Source: Adiantum capillus-veneris (taxonomy: Eukaryota > Streptophyta > Polypodiopsida > Polypodiales > Pteridaceae). From it: a DNA stretch of 64,000 bases. A program made the position numbers and the translations under genes. How positions within the stretch are numbered: position 1 is the first letter of the stretch; each line of letters opens with the position of its first letter. Shown in pieces: positions 11,669-23,366 of the stretch. Where the stretch lies: NCBI GenBank assembly GCA_014529385.2, contig CM043964.1:136541920-136605919 (forward strand), in the 5' to 3' direction. The notes below the pieces were generated by a model, which did no database searches, was not told the origin of the DNA, and saw nothing but the letters and a program-made list of their open reading frames with translations.

Positions 11669-11680
11669 TGGTATCAGAGC
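11669..11680 (+). promoter_or_regulatory. primer binding site, initiator-Met tRNA type
   Basis: TGGTATCAGAGC, the standard plant initiator-Met complement, one base after the 5' LTR end. It primes minus-strand cDNA synthesis. Confidence 0.95.
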
Positions 11681-13048
11681 ATCAGGTTCGAGGATTAATC
11701 GGCACCAGATTTCAAAGAAAAAAACTCGCCTGCTAATTGGTGGCTATTCAACGACTGATTTCCAACTCGGCTTCATAACGAGCCACATGATGGTATGTCA
11801 AGAATTCACTTTCAATTTTAATACTTAATCCTTGCAGACTGTGAAGGCAAGAAGAAAGTAGCAAGGAATTGTCGAATCCGATCAAGGATCAAAGACAGCT
11901 ATGTCGACCACAATTCAAAAGAAATAGGCAAGGCTTTGAAATCGGCAAGAAGAAGGTAAAAAGCTTGGAGAATCGGACGGCTTTGGCTTCGAACGAGTAA
12001 TTGACAATCTCAAGTTCGGCAATTTGCAAATTCGGTAATTTTCCTTGCCTTGAGCTTCCTCATCCCCAAACTCCACCGGTTCAATTCTGCTGTGGGAAGG
12101 GCTGCCTAACAGCAAGTTTCGCTCGAAGTTTTCGGCCGTGGGAAGGACCCCTAAGTCGAGAAGTCGACTTGCATGAAAACGACTGCAACTGCCTCAGTTG
12201 GCGTCACCTAGGCCTGTTGGGTCAAGGCCATCACCCCCTCGCGGTCCGAGACCCGCTCTGCGCACCGTTCTGAGTCTCTGTCGTCTCTGCGCGCTGCCTG
12301 CAGCTCCTGAACTCGCCATGCGAGGCTTTTTGAAGGCCTTCCCACACACCTTTAAAAAAAATTAAGAGTGGCCGACAATTGTCCGGCCGCCCAATACTCA
12401 AACCTTTACAAAACACAAACAAAAAGAAAAAAACTTATCCTCCAAGGCTTTGCTCAAAATCCTTAAAGCACTCCCTTTCTAATTGGGCCACCCAATGCTC
12501 TAGTCGGACGTCCACCGCCAAAAGCCCCAAGTTTTTAAATAAAAAAATAAAAAATTTTCCGACATTTTTGAAGGGCACCCATACATCATCATTACTCGTC
12601 CATTGCACAGTCAAAGTTGGCGATTTGACCAGAGCCAAATTGAATCACTCGCATCTCAAGTTCGAAACTGGAGGCGATCAAAGGCCGGGTGTAATTAAAC
12701 GACCATCCGCCACGACACAAGGCACAAATCAGGAAGTGACCATATCGTAAAATAATCAGCGTATTATTTTGGGGGTAAGGGAGACCGGACGCTACAAATT
12801 CAACTGGCTCGATGACGCACCGTCGGACTGTCTACTCTCTGGCAATTTCCTAGCGCATCGCCATTCTGGACTGGACGCCACCGCTCTTTCTCAGCTAAGT
12901 ACATTACATTTCTGTTATTTATTTTATTTATTCCGCATATTGCATCTGTGAATATCACCAAATAGCCTTTTTGAGCATTACCATTTAATTATTTATTAAA
13001 ATTTAAAAAAAAAAGAAAAAGAAAAAGAAAAAAGAAAAGCACGCCATC
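11681..13048 (+). other. untranslated leader of chromovirus A
   Basis: About 1.37 kb between primer site and gag start without a credible reading frame. The frames at 12001-12273 and 12379-12750 lack motifs. An A-rich, AAAAAG-repeating stretch (about 13003-13038) directly precedes the gag ATG. Confidence 0.6.
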
Positions 13049-14561
13049 ATGGCACATCTTCCTCATGCACCCACGATTGCAAAGCAACTTCAAAATTTAC
13101 AGCAGTCACTCACATATGAACGCATGCGAATGCAAGAACTTGAAGATAAATTATTGCATTCTGCACGCACCGAATCTGCACCGGCACCCAAGAAAAACAA
13201 AATTAGCAGAAAAGCCTTCACTTTCAAAGATTTTGATGGCACTAAAGATGCTAGCACGGTTCTAGCATGGGTTAGTCAACTAGATGACTATTTTCATGAT
13301 GAAGACTTTCCCGAGCGTGAAATGGTAAAGTGTGCATCCAATCATCTCACTAGCAGCGCTGCATTGTGGTGGAATGCCACCAAACAACATGGAAGAAGAC
13401 CACGCACATGGAAATGAAGATGTACAGGGTTACACTGACCGTTTTTGGAATTGTCTAATTCAATTGCAAGCTATTGAACATGTTAGTCGAAGGAAATTGA
13501 AGTGAAAGTACATATCAGGCTTGGCACTACAAATCAGTGCTAAGGTAGATATGTTCGAACCAGATTCTTTGTCAAAGGCCATTAACTTGGCTCTCAACGC
13601 AGAAAAGAAGAAAGGTGGACATTCCTCTCACACTGATCAACCTGCTAACACTAACCGCAACAAGAGACCTCCTTTTTCTCCTAACTTTGACAGAAGTAAA
13701 CACCAAAGCCGTACCTTTTTCAAAAGACGAAGATTTGACAATCCTCCTACCATTGCTCAACCTCATACAAGCAACAACCACAACAACACTCAGCAACAAG
13801 GCAACCAACATCCTTTCAACCAGCGTTCTCCTCCAAATTCTAATGGTAACAAAAAGGTGAAGTGTTTTAAATGCTTTCAATATGGTCACTATGCAGACAA
13901 GTGCCCAAATGGTCATGCTAAGGGCAATGGTCAACCCAATGGCCATTCAAATGGATTCAACAGGAATTCAAATCAGAAAACCTTCAACAACAACCGCCCC
14001 AACGGAGCTACTCTTAACCTCATCGAAGATGCTACACCCGACGACAATGAAGTGGAAGTTAACTACGGTGAGGGATATGATCCTGATTATGATAACGATG
14101 AGAACCTATCCTCAGGTACTCCTATATCTCCTCACACTTTGTTTAAAGTGCAAGGCACTGTTAAGGGTGAAAATGTCACCATTCTGCTAGATGATGGTAG
14201 TAGCCATGATTTCATTTCCACACGATTGGCACAGCAACTATCACTCTCCGAAATTTCATCACCTCATAAGGTCAAAACTGTTTTTAATAATCAACGTTTT
14301 AATTGTAAAACTCAAGTCACTGTTGAAGTTTGCATTGGTGAATTCACACAAGCACGTACATTTTTGGTAGCACCATTGCATGGTCTTGATATGATTTTGG
14401 GAATGCCATTTCGTCATGAATTTGACCCGTTGATTAATTATAAAACACGTACAATGTCTCTCACTCATAATAATAAAACTTTCTGGCACAACAAAAATTT
14501 CCACTTCTCTCTCACACTCAAGCCAAACGAGCAATTCGAAAACAGGGGAAAACATATCTAG
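13049..14561 (+). pseudogene. gag-protease of chromovirus A (broken)
   Basis: The start ATG at 13049 (context CATCATGG) opens a frame with a coiled-coil-like N-terminus and then the gag core (AFTFKDFDGTKDASTVLAWV). After residue 122 homology breaks off: a short piece is deleted, the frame shifts, and there is a TGA at about 13502 before the frame resumes. Downstream come an Asn/Gln-rich basic region, a CCHC zinc knuckle at 13863-13904 (C-x2-C-x4-H-x4-C) for RNA binding, an acidic linker, and a retropepsin domain with LLDDGSSHDFIS near 14190 and MILGMPF near 14394. The active-site triad reads D-D-G where D-[ST]-G is usual, which should impair the protease. The frame stops at 14561. Confidence 0.9.
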
Positions 14562-14563
14562 TA

Positions 14564-15930
14564 TTGGTAAATCAAATTTCTGCTGAAACTGAAACTTCAC
14601 GTAATTCCACACACGATGAATTTCTCTCACAATTTAAAGACTGTTTCATGCATGATCTACCACTTGGAATTCCACCATCACGCCCCGAAGACCACAAAAT
14701 TGACATCATACCGGGTAGCGAACCTCATTGTAGAGCACCTTATCGTGTAAATCCTACCGCACACAGGGAAATACAAACTCAAATCACTGATTTACTTGAC
14801 CGAGGCCTAATCCGACCTAGTAGTTCACCATACGGAGCCCTAGTACTTCTTGTCAAGAAGAAAAATGGAACCGTTTGTATGTGTATCGACTACAGGGCTT
14901 TAAACAAGATCACCATTAAGAATAGGTTTCCTATTCCTAGAGTGGATGATCTATTAGAAAAATTGAAAGGGGCACTAAAATTGACCTTAAATCAGGGTAT
15001 CACCAAGTCAAAATGTTTGAACATGATGTCTACAAAGCTGCTTTCAGAACACAAACTGGACACTATGAATTTCTTGTCATGCCATTTGGTTTGACAAATG
15101 CACCAACCACATTCACATGCATGATGAATCGCATTTTCATTGACCATCAAGATTTTGTGATTGTATTTTTTGATGACATTTTGGTATTCAGTAAATCTGA
15201 AGAAGAGCATAAGCAACATTTAACACGTGTATTTAATCTGCTTGCACAAAATCACTTGTATTTGAATCCTGAAAAGAGTTCATTTTTCCAATCTGAAATT
15301 GAATATTTGGGATATATTGTATCAGGTAAGGGAATACATGTCGATCCAAAGAAAATTGAAGCCATTCAATCCTGGCCTAGATCCAAAAACTTGCATGAGC
15401 TACGATCTTTTATTGGTCTTTCTAGCTATTACAGGAAATTTGTTCGTAATTTTGCTTACAAAGCATATTATTTGACTCTCTTATTGAAGAAAAACACGCC
15501 TTATGAATGGACTGATTTGCAAGAAAGCTCATTTAATGCACTTAAACATGCTTTGACTAATGCACCTGTATTGCAATTGCCTGATTTTGAAAGACCATTC
15601 TTTGTGGTAGTCACTGATGCTAGTGGAAAAGGTATCGGTGCAGTCCTTATGCAAGATAACCATCCAATTGCTTTCGAAAGTCATAAATTCAAACCATCTG
15701 AAACAAAGTTCAGTACTTATGATAAAGAGTTGACTGCTGTGGTACATGCATTGAAAATCTGGAAACACTATGTAATGGGTACTGACTTGATCATTAAAAA
15801 TGATCAACAAAGTATCAAATATTTACTTTCTCAGCCCTTAATAGATGATAGACATATTAAGTGGGCCGCTTTTATTCAAAGTTTTTAACCCAACATTCAA
15901 TACCAACCTGGTAAAGAAAACGTTGTAGCT
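14564..15930 (+). pseudogene. reverse transcriptase-RNase H of chromovirus A (broken)
   Basis: RT begins with the usual Pro-rich linker and the block [16 protein letters not shown], then the [10 protein letters not shown] finger. A small deletion near 14970-14985 shifts the frame just before the [10 protein letters not shown] block, which continues in another frame from about 14981. The catalytic palm motif is intact as VFFDDILVFS near 15160-15190. RNase H follows (TDASGKGIGAVL near 15616; YDKELTAVVHALK near 15719). One in-frame TAA at 15886-15888 interrupts the end of RNase H; the frame then continues with QPGKENVVADALS. The damage is a single shift and a single stop, which fits a fairly recent element. 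Confidence 0.9.
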
Positions 15931-17430
15931 GATGCTTTGAGTAGACAACCCTCACTTAATCATCTATCAACTATTACGGGAACTTCATTTGACTCTATGC
16001 CTGACACTTATGCACATGATGATGACTTCAAAACGACATGGTTGCACATGCTTGATAATTCTGTACACACATTTCTCGAATACACTATTCAAGAAAACTT
16101 CCTTTATTTCAAACAAAAATTGTGTGTGACTAAACCTTTTCGTACATTAATTATTGAAGAATTGCACAAACCACCTTATGCTGGACATAGAGGATTTGCC
16201 GTAACTTTTCAAAATTTATTTCGTGATTTCTATTGGCCTGCTATGAGAATGGATGTTAAACAGTATGTGTCAACTTGTTTGATTTGTCAAAAAATCAAAG
16301 CAGCTACAGGTAAGAAATTGGGACTCTTACACCCTCTCCCCATTCCTGAAAGACCTTGGGAACATATTTCCATGCATTTTGTTACTGGTTTCCCACTCAC
16401 AACACACAAACATGACATGATATGGACTATTATTGATCGTTTCTCTAAACAAGCGTACTTTGTTCCATGTAAGAAAACACTCACAGCACATCAAGCTGCA
16501 CTTTTGTTTCTGAAGACTGTTTTTCCACATCATGGTTTGCCTAAAGTGATTATTTCTGATCGAGACTCAAAATTTTGTAGTGCTTTTTGGACTACTGTAT
16601 TTGAAAATCTTGGCACTACACTTGACTTCACTTCTGCATTTCATCCTGAATCTAATGGTCAAACCGAAGTCACCAACCGCACTATTATTGACTTGTTGAA
16701 GGCTTATGTTTCCTCTCAACCTAAGAAATGGAATGACTACCTACATATTTTGCAATTTGCATACAACAACACCACTCACACTACAACGGGTAAATCTCCC
16801 TTTGAAATTGTATATGGTCACTCACTTCTTACTCCTGCTTCACGTCTTTCTAATGTTGTGCCTTCCGCTGATGATTTCACTACTGACTTTCATGATATTT
16901 ATGCAAGTGTGCATTCTGCCATTAAACACTCACAAGAACTTTACACCAAGCATGCTAACAAGCACCACAAGGCACACCAATTCAAAGAAGGTGATCATGT
17001 TTTACTTCGCATCGAAAAACAAAGGATCAAAAGTGTTGATACTAATGTCTTTGTTAAGCTTGCTCCTTGTTTTTATGGACCTTTCAAAATTTCAGCTGTC
17101 ATTAATGATGTTTCTTTTTGTTTAGACCTACCTGCACATTGGCACATTCACAACACCTTTCACATTAGTCTTTTACGCCCATACCGAGGATCCCTACCTA
17201 CACACCACATTTATGAAGACCCACCTTCACTTGTAGACCAAGAAGAGCAACTCATCCCTAATAAAATAGTTGACCATGAAACAACCACTACACGCACTGG
17301 AATGGTTTATAACCGTTACCTTTTGACTTTCAAGGGCCACCCTAGAGAGGATGCCAAATGGATGCCTGAAAAGTTTTTTCGCAACTTTCCCGACCTTCTC
17401 CACACTTTCCATCACTCACGGTCGAGTTGA
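15931..17430 (+). pseudogene. integrase with chromodomain-like tail, chromovirus A
   Basis: An open frame (497 codons from the first ATG at 15937). It shows the HHCC zinc-binding region (GHRG near 16186, CLICQK near 16275), the catalytic core with SDRDSKF near 16558 and ESNGQTEVTN near 16650, and a C-terminal region ending with a chromodomain-like segment (RYLLTFKGHPREDAKWMPE near 17310-17370), which in chromoviruses directs insertion to chromatin. The first catalytic Asp, normally in a S-M-D-F-V block, is His here (CAT at 16375-16377). Despite the open frame the enzyme should therefore be inactive. The stop at 17428-17430 lies 48 bases before the 3' LTR. Confidence 0.9.
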
Positions 17431-17465
17431 TTTCTCTATTGAGCAACTAAGGACAGTTGCTATCC

Positions 17466-17478
17466 CTGGTGGGAGGGA
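17466..17478 (+). promoter_or_regulatory. polypurine tract, chromovirus A
   Basis: CTGGTGGGAGGGA abuts the TG of the 3' LTR at 17479, the expected place for the plus-strand primer. Confidence 0.85.
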
Positions 17479-18157
17479 TGTTATGAGACTGGGCACCCTC
17501 CTGTTGTAGTGGTTAGCTGCAATTGGGATAGCTGGGCGTAATGGTTAATTATGTGCTATCTATTTATTTTACTAATTGAGTTGATGATGATTTTGTAGAG
17601 TGGAATGCGGGGAGTTGACGAAGAGGCGACGGCAATTACTCTTGGCCATTTTATATTTGCACAGTATCGTAGAACATCATTTCAATAAGCCACTATGGCT
17701 CTGTAAATAGTTGTAGTGGGAACTCCCCTTATGGGTCATGCAAGAACTAATGAGCTTCACTCATTTGCAAAAGTAAAGTGGTTGTAAAAGAGGGGCCTCA
17801 ATTTTTGGCACCTTAAACTCAAAGTAATATATTAAATACCAACTCCACAAGAGAGGTGCCGTGGAGTTTGGAGCTAGATTTAGGCCTTTCTCTTGCAGAT
17901 TCTCTTCTCTACTCTCTTAAGCTATGGTTATTTTGCTGTGTAATATCTAATCTAGTCTCCATCTCTTACACCTCTCTTACACTCTCTTACAAGTTTGTCT
18001 ATGTCAATTCTATGTTTACTGTGTGTGTGTGTGTGTCATAGTCTAGGTGAGTGTGTGTGCTTGGAAATTGGAAGAAGAGGTGGACAGTTTGATGGTGATG
18101 GCTTGAAAGCTTGTGTTGAATATTCTAAGCGGTCGATCTCCCCCTCTTCACCCAACA
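17479..18157 (+). repeat. 3' LTR of chromovirus A
   Basis: TGTTATGAGACT ... CCCAACA, 679 bases. It is longer than the 5' LTR mainly because of a 10-base duplicated stretch near 17981 and extra GT units near 18019. It is followed by GTATT, the target duplicate. Confidence 0.95.
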
Positions 18158-18378
18158 GTATTCATCCTTCCTTGACCTATACTTATGACTGAGATAATTG
18201 AATAGCAATTACCCTTGCTCTTTTATGGACCTTTTCTCTTTTGGTCCCAACCCTTGACCGCGTTGGTGTATCAACACTTAATCAATTTCACTTGTTCTCT
18301 TTTTATTTTCCATGGACTTAGGTGGTCAGACTAAGATGAAAAATACTTTTAGAAGGTTAGAGATTAATATTCATGACA
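18158..18378 (-). mobile_element. gypsy family B LTR (3' LTR of B1), part 2
   Basis: Continuation of the LTR interrupted by chromovirus A. It ends TTCATGACA at 18378, matching the TTATGACA end of the other B LTRs, and is followed by TTACCTCTCCC, the reverse complement of the family-B polypurine tract. Strongly diverged, so an old insertion. Confidence 0.7.
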
Positions 18379-18985
18379 TTACCTCTCCCTTGAAATCATA
18401 GTCTTTCTTGAATATGGGGTAGGGAAAATAAAGTCATAGCTAGTCCTGTTGCTTTGGGTAGAGGATCCCTTTTAACCCGTCGATATTCTTCCATAGTGGT
18501 GACTAACTCACTTGGTGCTTGGAAGGATTAGTTGTATCAAGCATGTATTTACTCAACCTTAATCATTTTTCATAGTAGATTGGCAAGGTCTACTAGATGC
18601 TTGAGAGACTAAGTTGCTACAAGCTTGATTCATAGTATGCATACACTTAAAGCTTATGAACATTTTAAAGAAATCTTAGAGTCAAAACAAGACAAAATTC
18701 TTTATAAAATATGCTTGCTAATACCTGATTCTTACCTTTGATAAGAGTCATTGTAAGTATTTACAAGGTTTACATTATCCTTTAGTTGGATGTCTTGCAT
18801 TCACCTCGCATCTTCAAAAGGATACTTCTTAAATTTGACAAGATATCGTCGGATAGTCTTACCACTACTTAAAACCTTGTCTTCATGTCATAGGATGCAC
18901 TCTGGCTACAACATTTCTTCTTGATCTTCAACTTCAGGTGGTTCTTCAATTAGTGGCTATTTGGGTGGTTCACCCTCACATGAAA
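18379..18985 (-). pseudogene. integrase C-terminus / chromodomain region of B1
   Basis: On the minus strand this matches the same region of B2 (26712-27380). It starts (plus orientation) with the polypurine-tract complement and runs through the segment encoding the 'KFKxYPF' chromodomain-like block near 18815-18845. Stops and indels are frequent. The sequence is interrupted at 18990 by a solo LTR and resumes at 20583. Confidence 0.7.
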
Positions 18986-18990
18986 GGCAT

Positions 18991-20582
18991 TGTAACATTT
19001 AATGGCCTAATACCTTATGTGTAGCGGAAATTAGCATGAACATAGTGGGCGTTTCATTAGAATAGATTCCTAATGAGAATTACAAGAGTGCTTGGGTGGA
19101 GAGAGCAACAAAAAGCATAACACCTAGTTAGATAGCATCAACAATACTTTCAAAAGAGAGAGAAATTAAGCTATTGACAACAGTTGAGGACCGAATTTGC
19201 ATGGAGCCGGTCCCCCCTCCAAAAGGCTTTGTATTATGGTTTCTCCCATCAAGAGAGACATTGTACAATACAATTCTTTGTGTTCCTTCAAGACTAGCTA
19301 GTGCAATGAAGATGGAAGCTTCATGCACTAAGCAAAACACTTAACAACACAACTTGAATTATCCCCGTTCTCAGACCCAAGACCTCACACACCTTCGAAG
19401 ATGGTGAGAGCTAGCAGGGTATGAGAGTAGATTGAGAGGAAGAAGGAGTATCTTACGAGAAAGATGTACATCTCCTCACATAATCACTCATATTAGCATA
19501 GATTAGCTTAGTAATTAGCTTGGTAGAGGAGATGAGCATGCATTGAAGCTTGGCTCTTGGTTGGATTTGCATCCACATGCCAAGAGAGTGTTGATGTAGG
19601 CTTCTATCTCACAAGCTTGGAGTAGGTGATGAGCTCTTCATTAAAGCTTGGGAGGAGATAGAGTATTCTTCCTTCACACATGGTCAAGTGTGAGTGTGTG
19701 TGTGTGTTAATGCCAAGCAAAAATCAGCCCCCTCTCTCTCTTGGGCGAGCCCTTGATGCTAATTTGGTCTGGCTTTTGCCTCATTGGACCTCCCCAAGTC
19801 AAGCCAATGGGTATTAAGCAGCATAAGTGATAGCCTTCTGACATGTGTCTCCCTTTCCCCTTTTGTGAGAGCTTTAGGTAATTAATAATTGAAACTAAAC
19901 TCTCATTGGACCCCTTTGCCTCCTGGCCAATAGGAATCAGGCAAGCCATTGGGCTGCTGAATGCTCATTGGACCCCTTGGGAGACTACCCAATAGTCTTC
20001 TAGAGAGCTTAATTATCATTGGTTATTTTATTAAGTGTTTTTAAATTAATTAAACTAGATTTACTCTAGCCTAATTCTCATTGGTCCACCTCCAAGGCCA
20101 TCCAATAGGAATTGGGTACACCTTGTGGGCATCTGGGCTAGGGAGCTGACATGTGTCCCTCTTTCCCCTTGTGTACAAAGGGAGCTTGTGTGTGTGTGTG
20201 TGTGGGTTTCTCTCTCATCCCCTACTAAATGGGCTCGCCCCCTCCTTTGTAGGCCTTGAAGAAGACTTTTTGTACACACACTAAGCATCCAATTCCCTTA
20301 AGGTTGACCTTTGGACACAACCTTTGAATTTTGGAACCTTAGCATTTTGGAAGTCTTAATGGGCTGAACCTTAGGGTCTTTTTAGCCCATTGTTGCACAT
20401 GGCTCTTTTGCAGATGGTCCCCCGTTTGGATCCCTATTTTCCCTCCTTTGGATCCCTACTGTGGCCGGTCTGCCAGCTTAACCAATATTCTAGCTTTTTC
20501 TCCCCTGGCACTTCCCCACATTAAATGATCAGTTTAATATGAGAAAATCATTTAAGAGAATTAGATATTGATTATTATGACA
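18991..20582 (-). mobile_element. solo LTR of gypsy family B
   Basis: TGTAACATTTAATGG ... TTATTATGACA, 1592 bases, full length compared with the B2 LTR (1597 bases). It is flanked by perfect 5-base duplications GGCAT at 18986-18990 and 20583-20587, with no internal region. This is the signature of unequal recombination between the two LTRs of a full element. It lies inside the integrase region of B1, an older member of the same family. Its conserved GGAGCCGGTCC block is at 19203. The strand is inferred from the LTR orientation of the B elements. Confidence 0.93.
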
Positions 20583-20587
20583 GGCAT

Positions 20588-21675
20588 TATGAATGAGCCA
20601 GGTACTTGATAACCTTAATTTATAAGCTGTTTCATTGATAGGCTTAAGAATTGTAAATAATATATTTTTGGTAACTTAGCATAATATTTCTAGTGACCTG
20701 TTCGGTGTCCTTGTGTTCCCTTGCCCATAGTGTGGCTTAGACATGCTTTTGGAAACTTTACCAATATTCAATTATTTTCTTTGAAGGTCAAGGCTCATCC
20801 ATGCTTATCAACAACAGCCTTTTGCTTATGTTGCATGATGGATATAGTTTCCTTAATCTTTTGGAAAGTTTCTTTAAGGTCTCTACTATACTCATCAACG
20901 GCAAATATCTTCCCAAGTGTCAACTCTGAATGGGAGCTTGGATCTCCCTTCAATCAGCTCAAAGGGTGCCTTTCTTATAGAAGTATGGATAGCGTTATTG
21001 TACGCATATTCTACTAAGGGTAAGTATGTTTCCAATTCTCTATGATCTACTTCCTTTACATAGGATTTAAGTAGATCAATGATGGTTGAATTTGCTATCT
21101 CACTTTAGCCATCCATTTGTGGGTGATAAGCCAAAGAGAAATTCAACTTAGTACCGAGATTCTCAAAGAGACCCTTCCAAATATTGATAGTGATACTATA
21201 GGTGTTGGTAAGCCATGATACTTAAAGACCTGTGAGATAAAGAAAGTTGCTACATGGTGTGCTTTAATAGGCTTTTTGACCAGTATGAAATGATCTTGCT
21301 AAACCCGTGTACTATTGTCCATGTATTCCATATTCCCATGTATGGATTTTGGCAATCCAAAGATAAAATTTGTGGATATACTTTCCCATGTGAATCAGGT
21401 AAAGGCAATGGCTGAAGCCAGTCAGGTTGCTTCCTGCTATCATACTTTTTCTTTTAAAATACAATGCATTTGGAAACTTTGTCTGGTATGTCTGCCTTTA
21501 TTCTTGTCCAATAAAAGTACATCTCTACTCCCTTGAGAGGCTTGAATCCCTCTATGTCCCGCATTAGGTGGAACTTGAGATTCATACATAACATTTTCAC
21601 ATAATCTATGTGTAACACATAATTATTGCCATAGAGAAGATAACCATCTTGCACATTTTATGGTTCCTCTTTCTT
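20588..21675 (-). pseudogene. integrase of B1 (decayed)
   Basis: Minus-strand fragments show a C-terminal core piece (EYAYNNAIHTSIRKAPFE near 20975-21015), a degraded HPQxDGxSEI block near 21090-21120, and the zinc-binding N-terminus near 21510-21640 (DGYLLYG, then the YFYWTRIKADI stretch). Several stops separate them. Colinear with the integrases of B2 and B4. The enzyme would have joined cDNA ends to chromosomal DNA. Confidence 0.75.
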
Positions 21676-21677
21676 CC

Positions 21678-22990
21678 CTAGTGCAATGGTTGACATTGTA
21701 TCTTTGAAGTTTGGATACGTAGCATAGTCATCATCATAGAGGATAGATCATTGTGAGTAGCTATTGATACAACATTCACCCTTTGCCTTTGTGAAAGTGC
21801 ATCAGCCACTTGGTTGTGCTTACTAACTATGTGAGCAATATGAAAATTAAGTTGTGAGAGAGTATTTTCCCACGTCATTTTCTTATCACTTAATTTATTT
21901 TGTGTCAAAAAGCATTTAAAACTTTCATAATCTGTACGCAAGATAAATGAAGTGCCTAGGATGTAATGCTTCCATGCATCTAGGACATGTAAGATAGCTA
22001 GCAACTCTTTTTCATATATGCCTAGATTCTTTTCTTGGTCATCCAGTCTCCTACTTTTATATGCTATGGCATGTCCTTCTTAAAGCAAAACAACTCCAAA
22101 GCATTGTCCACAAGCATCACACTGGACTTTGAAAGGCTTTCAAAGGTTTGGTAATATTAGCAAGTGTTGAGAGATAAGCTTTGCCTTTAAATTTTCAGAA
22201 GATTAATTCTCTTTTTTGTCCATACGAATTCAACATTCTTTTTAGTCAAATTATACAATGGCCTTGCTATGATTGATAATTTTTCTATGAAGCATCTATA
22301 GTATGCACACATTCCTATAAAGCTTCTCAATTCATGTAGATTTGTTTGTATAGGCCATCCTTTTATTACCTCCAACTTTTCAGGGTCCATTCAAATCCCT
22401 GATTGAGAGATAATATAACATAAGTATTGAATCTCTATTGAGAAAAAAACACTTTTATTTTGATTAGTATAAAGCTTATTGTCTCTCAAAATTTGAAACC
22501 TGAAGATGCTGCTTATGTTCCTCAATAGGGTTTGATTAAATGATAAGGTCATTGACGAACACTATCATGAAGCTTTGATGAGGCCTAGAGAGCCTTTTCA
22601 TCATTCAATTAAAGGTTGTTGGCGCATTGATAAGTCCAAAAGGGAGTACCAAGAATTCATATAAGCCAAATTTTTTATGAAAGCCCGTCTTATGAATATC
22701 TTCAAGCACTATCCTTATCTGGCAATAGCCACTTTTGAAATTTATTCTACTAAAGTAAGTAGGCCTTTGTAGCTTATCAAATAGATCTTCTATCTTGGAA
22801 ACATGAAATCTATTCTTTATGGTTATCCAATTAAGAACCCGATAGTCAACACACATTCTATAAGTACCATCTTTCTTTTGTACTGGTAGAACGGGTGAGC
22901 AAAATGGAGACGAACTAGGCCTGACCATCCTTCTTTCCACAAGCTCATCATTCACTTGCCGATAATTTGCTCTTCCCGAGTTCATGAAAT
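21678..22990 (-). pseudogene. RNase H and reverse transcriptase of B1 (decayed)
   Basis: RNase H C-terminal half at 21678-22004 (LAILHVLDAWKHYILGTSF; HNQVADALS). RT connection at 22187-22390 (LHELRSFIGMCAYYRCFIEKL). RT fingers and palm at 22605-22985 (VRPSSSPFCSPVLPVQKKDG; MCVDYRVLN). The palm catalytic motif near 22545-22565 reads F-V-N-D where family members have F-F-D-D, so one catalytic Asp is lost. Multiple shifts separate the blocks. Confidence 0.85.
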
Positions 22991-23366
22991 TTGATAAGAG
23001 GATTATTAGGAGGTGAACTACTGGGTATAAATTTTATGTAATGAGAATCTTGTCCCATTTTGGGAGGTAGCTCCCTCGAAATGTCATTTGTAAACACATC
23101 TTGAAGCTTGTTTAGGAAACTAGAGAATCTAACTCCTCTTTATTTTCATTCTTGACTTCATTAGGAACACATGAATCTTTTTTAGACTTCTTAACAAATG
23201 CCATGTAACAAGAAAGAGATCTTTTCATTACTTTGTCTAAAGTTTGAGTCTATACAAGTGGCATAGTGTTGCCCACACTATTTACATCAAGTGCAAAATC
23301 CTTGCGTTGATAGGAAAAGAGGACTTTTCTCTCAATAATCTTCATGGTGGTAGCCATGTAATTAAA

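Larger units (their letters stand above)
11002..18157 (+). mobile_element. chromovirus A (Ty3/gypsy LTR retrotransposon)
   Basis: A complete-length element of 7156 bases: 5' LTR, Met-tRNA primer site, gag, protease, RT, RNase H, integrase with C-terminal chromodomain-like tail, purine tract, 3' LTR. The 5-base flanks are GCATT (10997-11001) and GTATT (18158-18162), a target duplication with one change. It sits inside the 3' LTR of B1. The two LTRs differ by roughly a dozen substitutions and a few short indels by eye, so it is one of the younger insertions here. It is not autonomous: gag is deleted and frameshifted, RT is frameshifted, and stops and a catalytic change hit the pol region. Confidence 0.95.

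Noticed and set aside
12001-12750. Reading frames in the leader of chromovirus A
   Set aside because: Opposed frames on both strands with no motif, upstream of a clear gag start; treated as untranslated leader.
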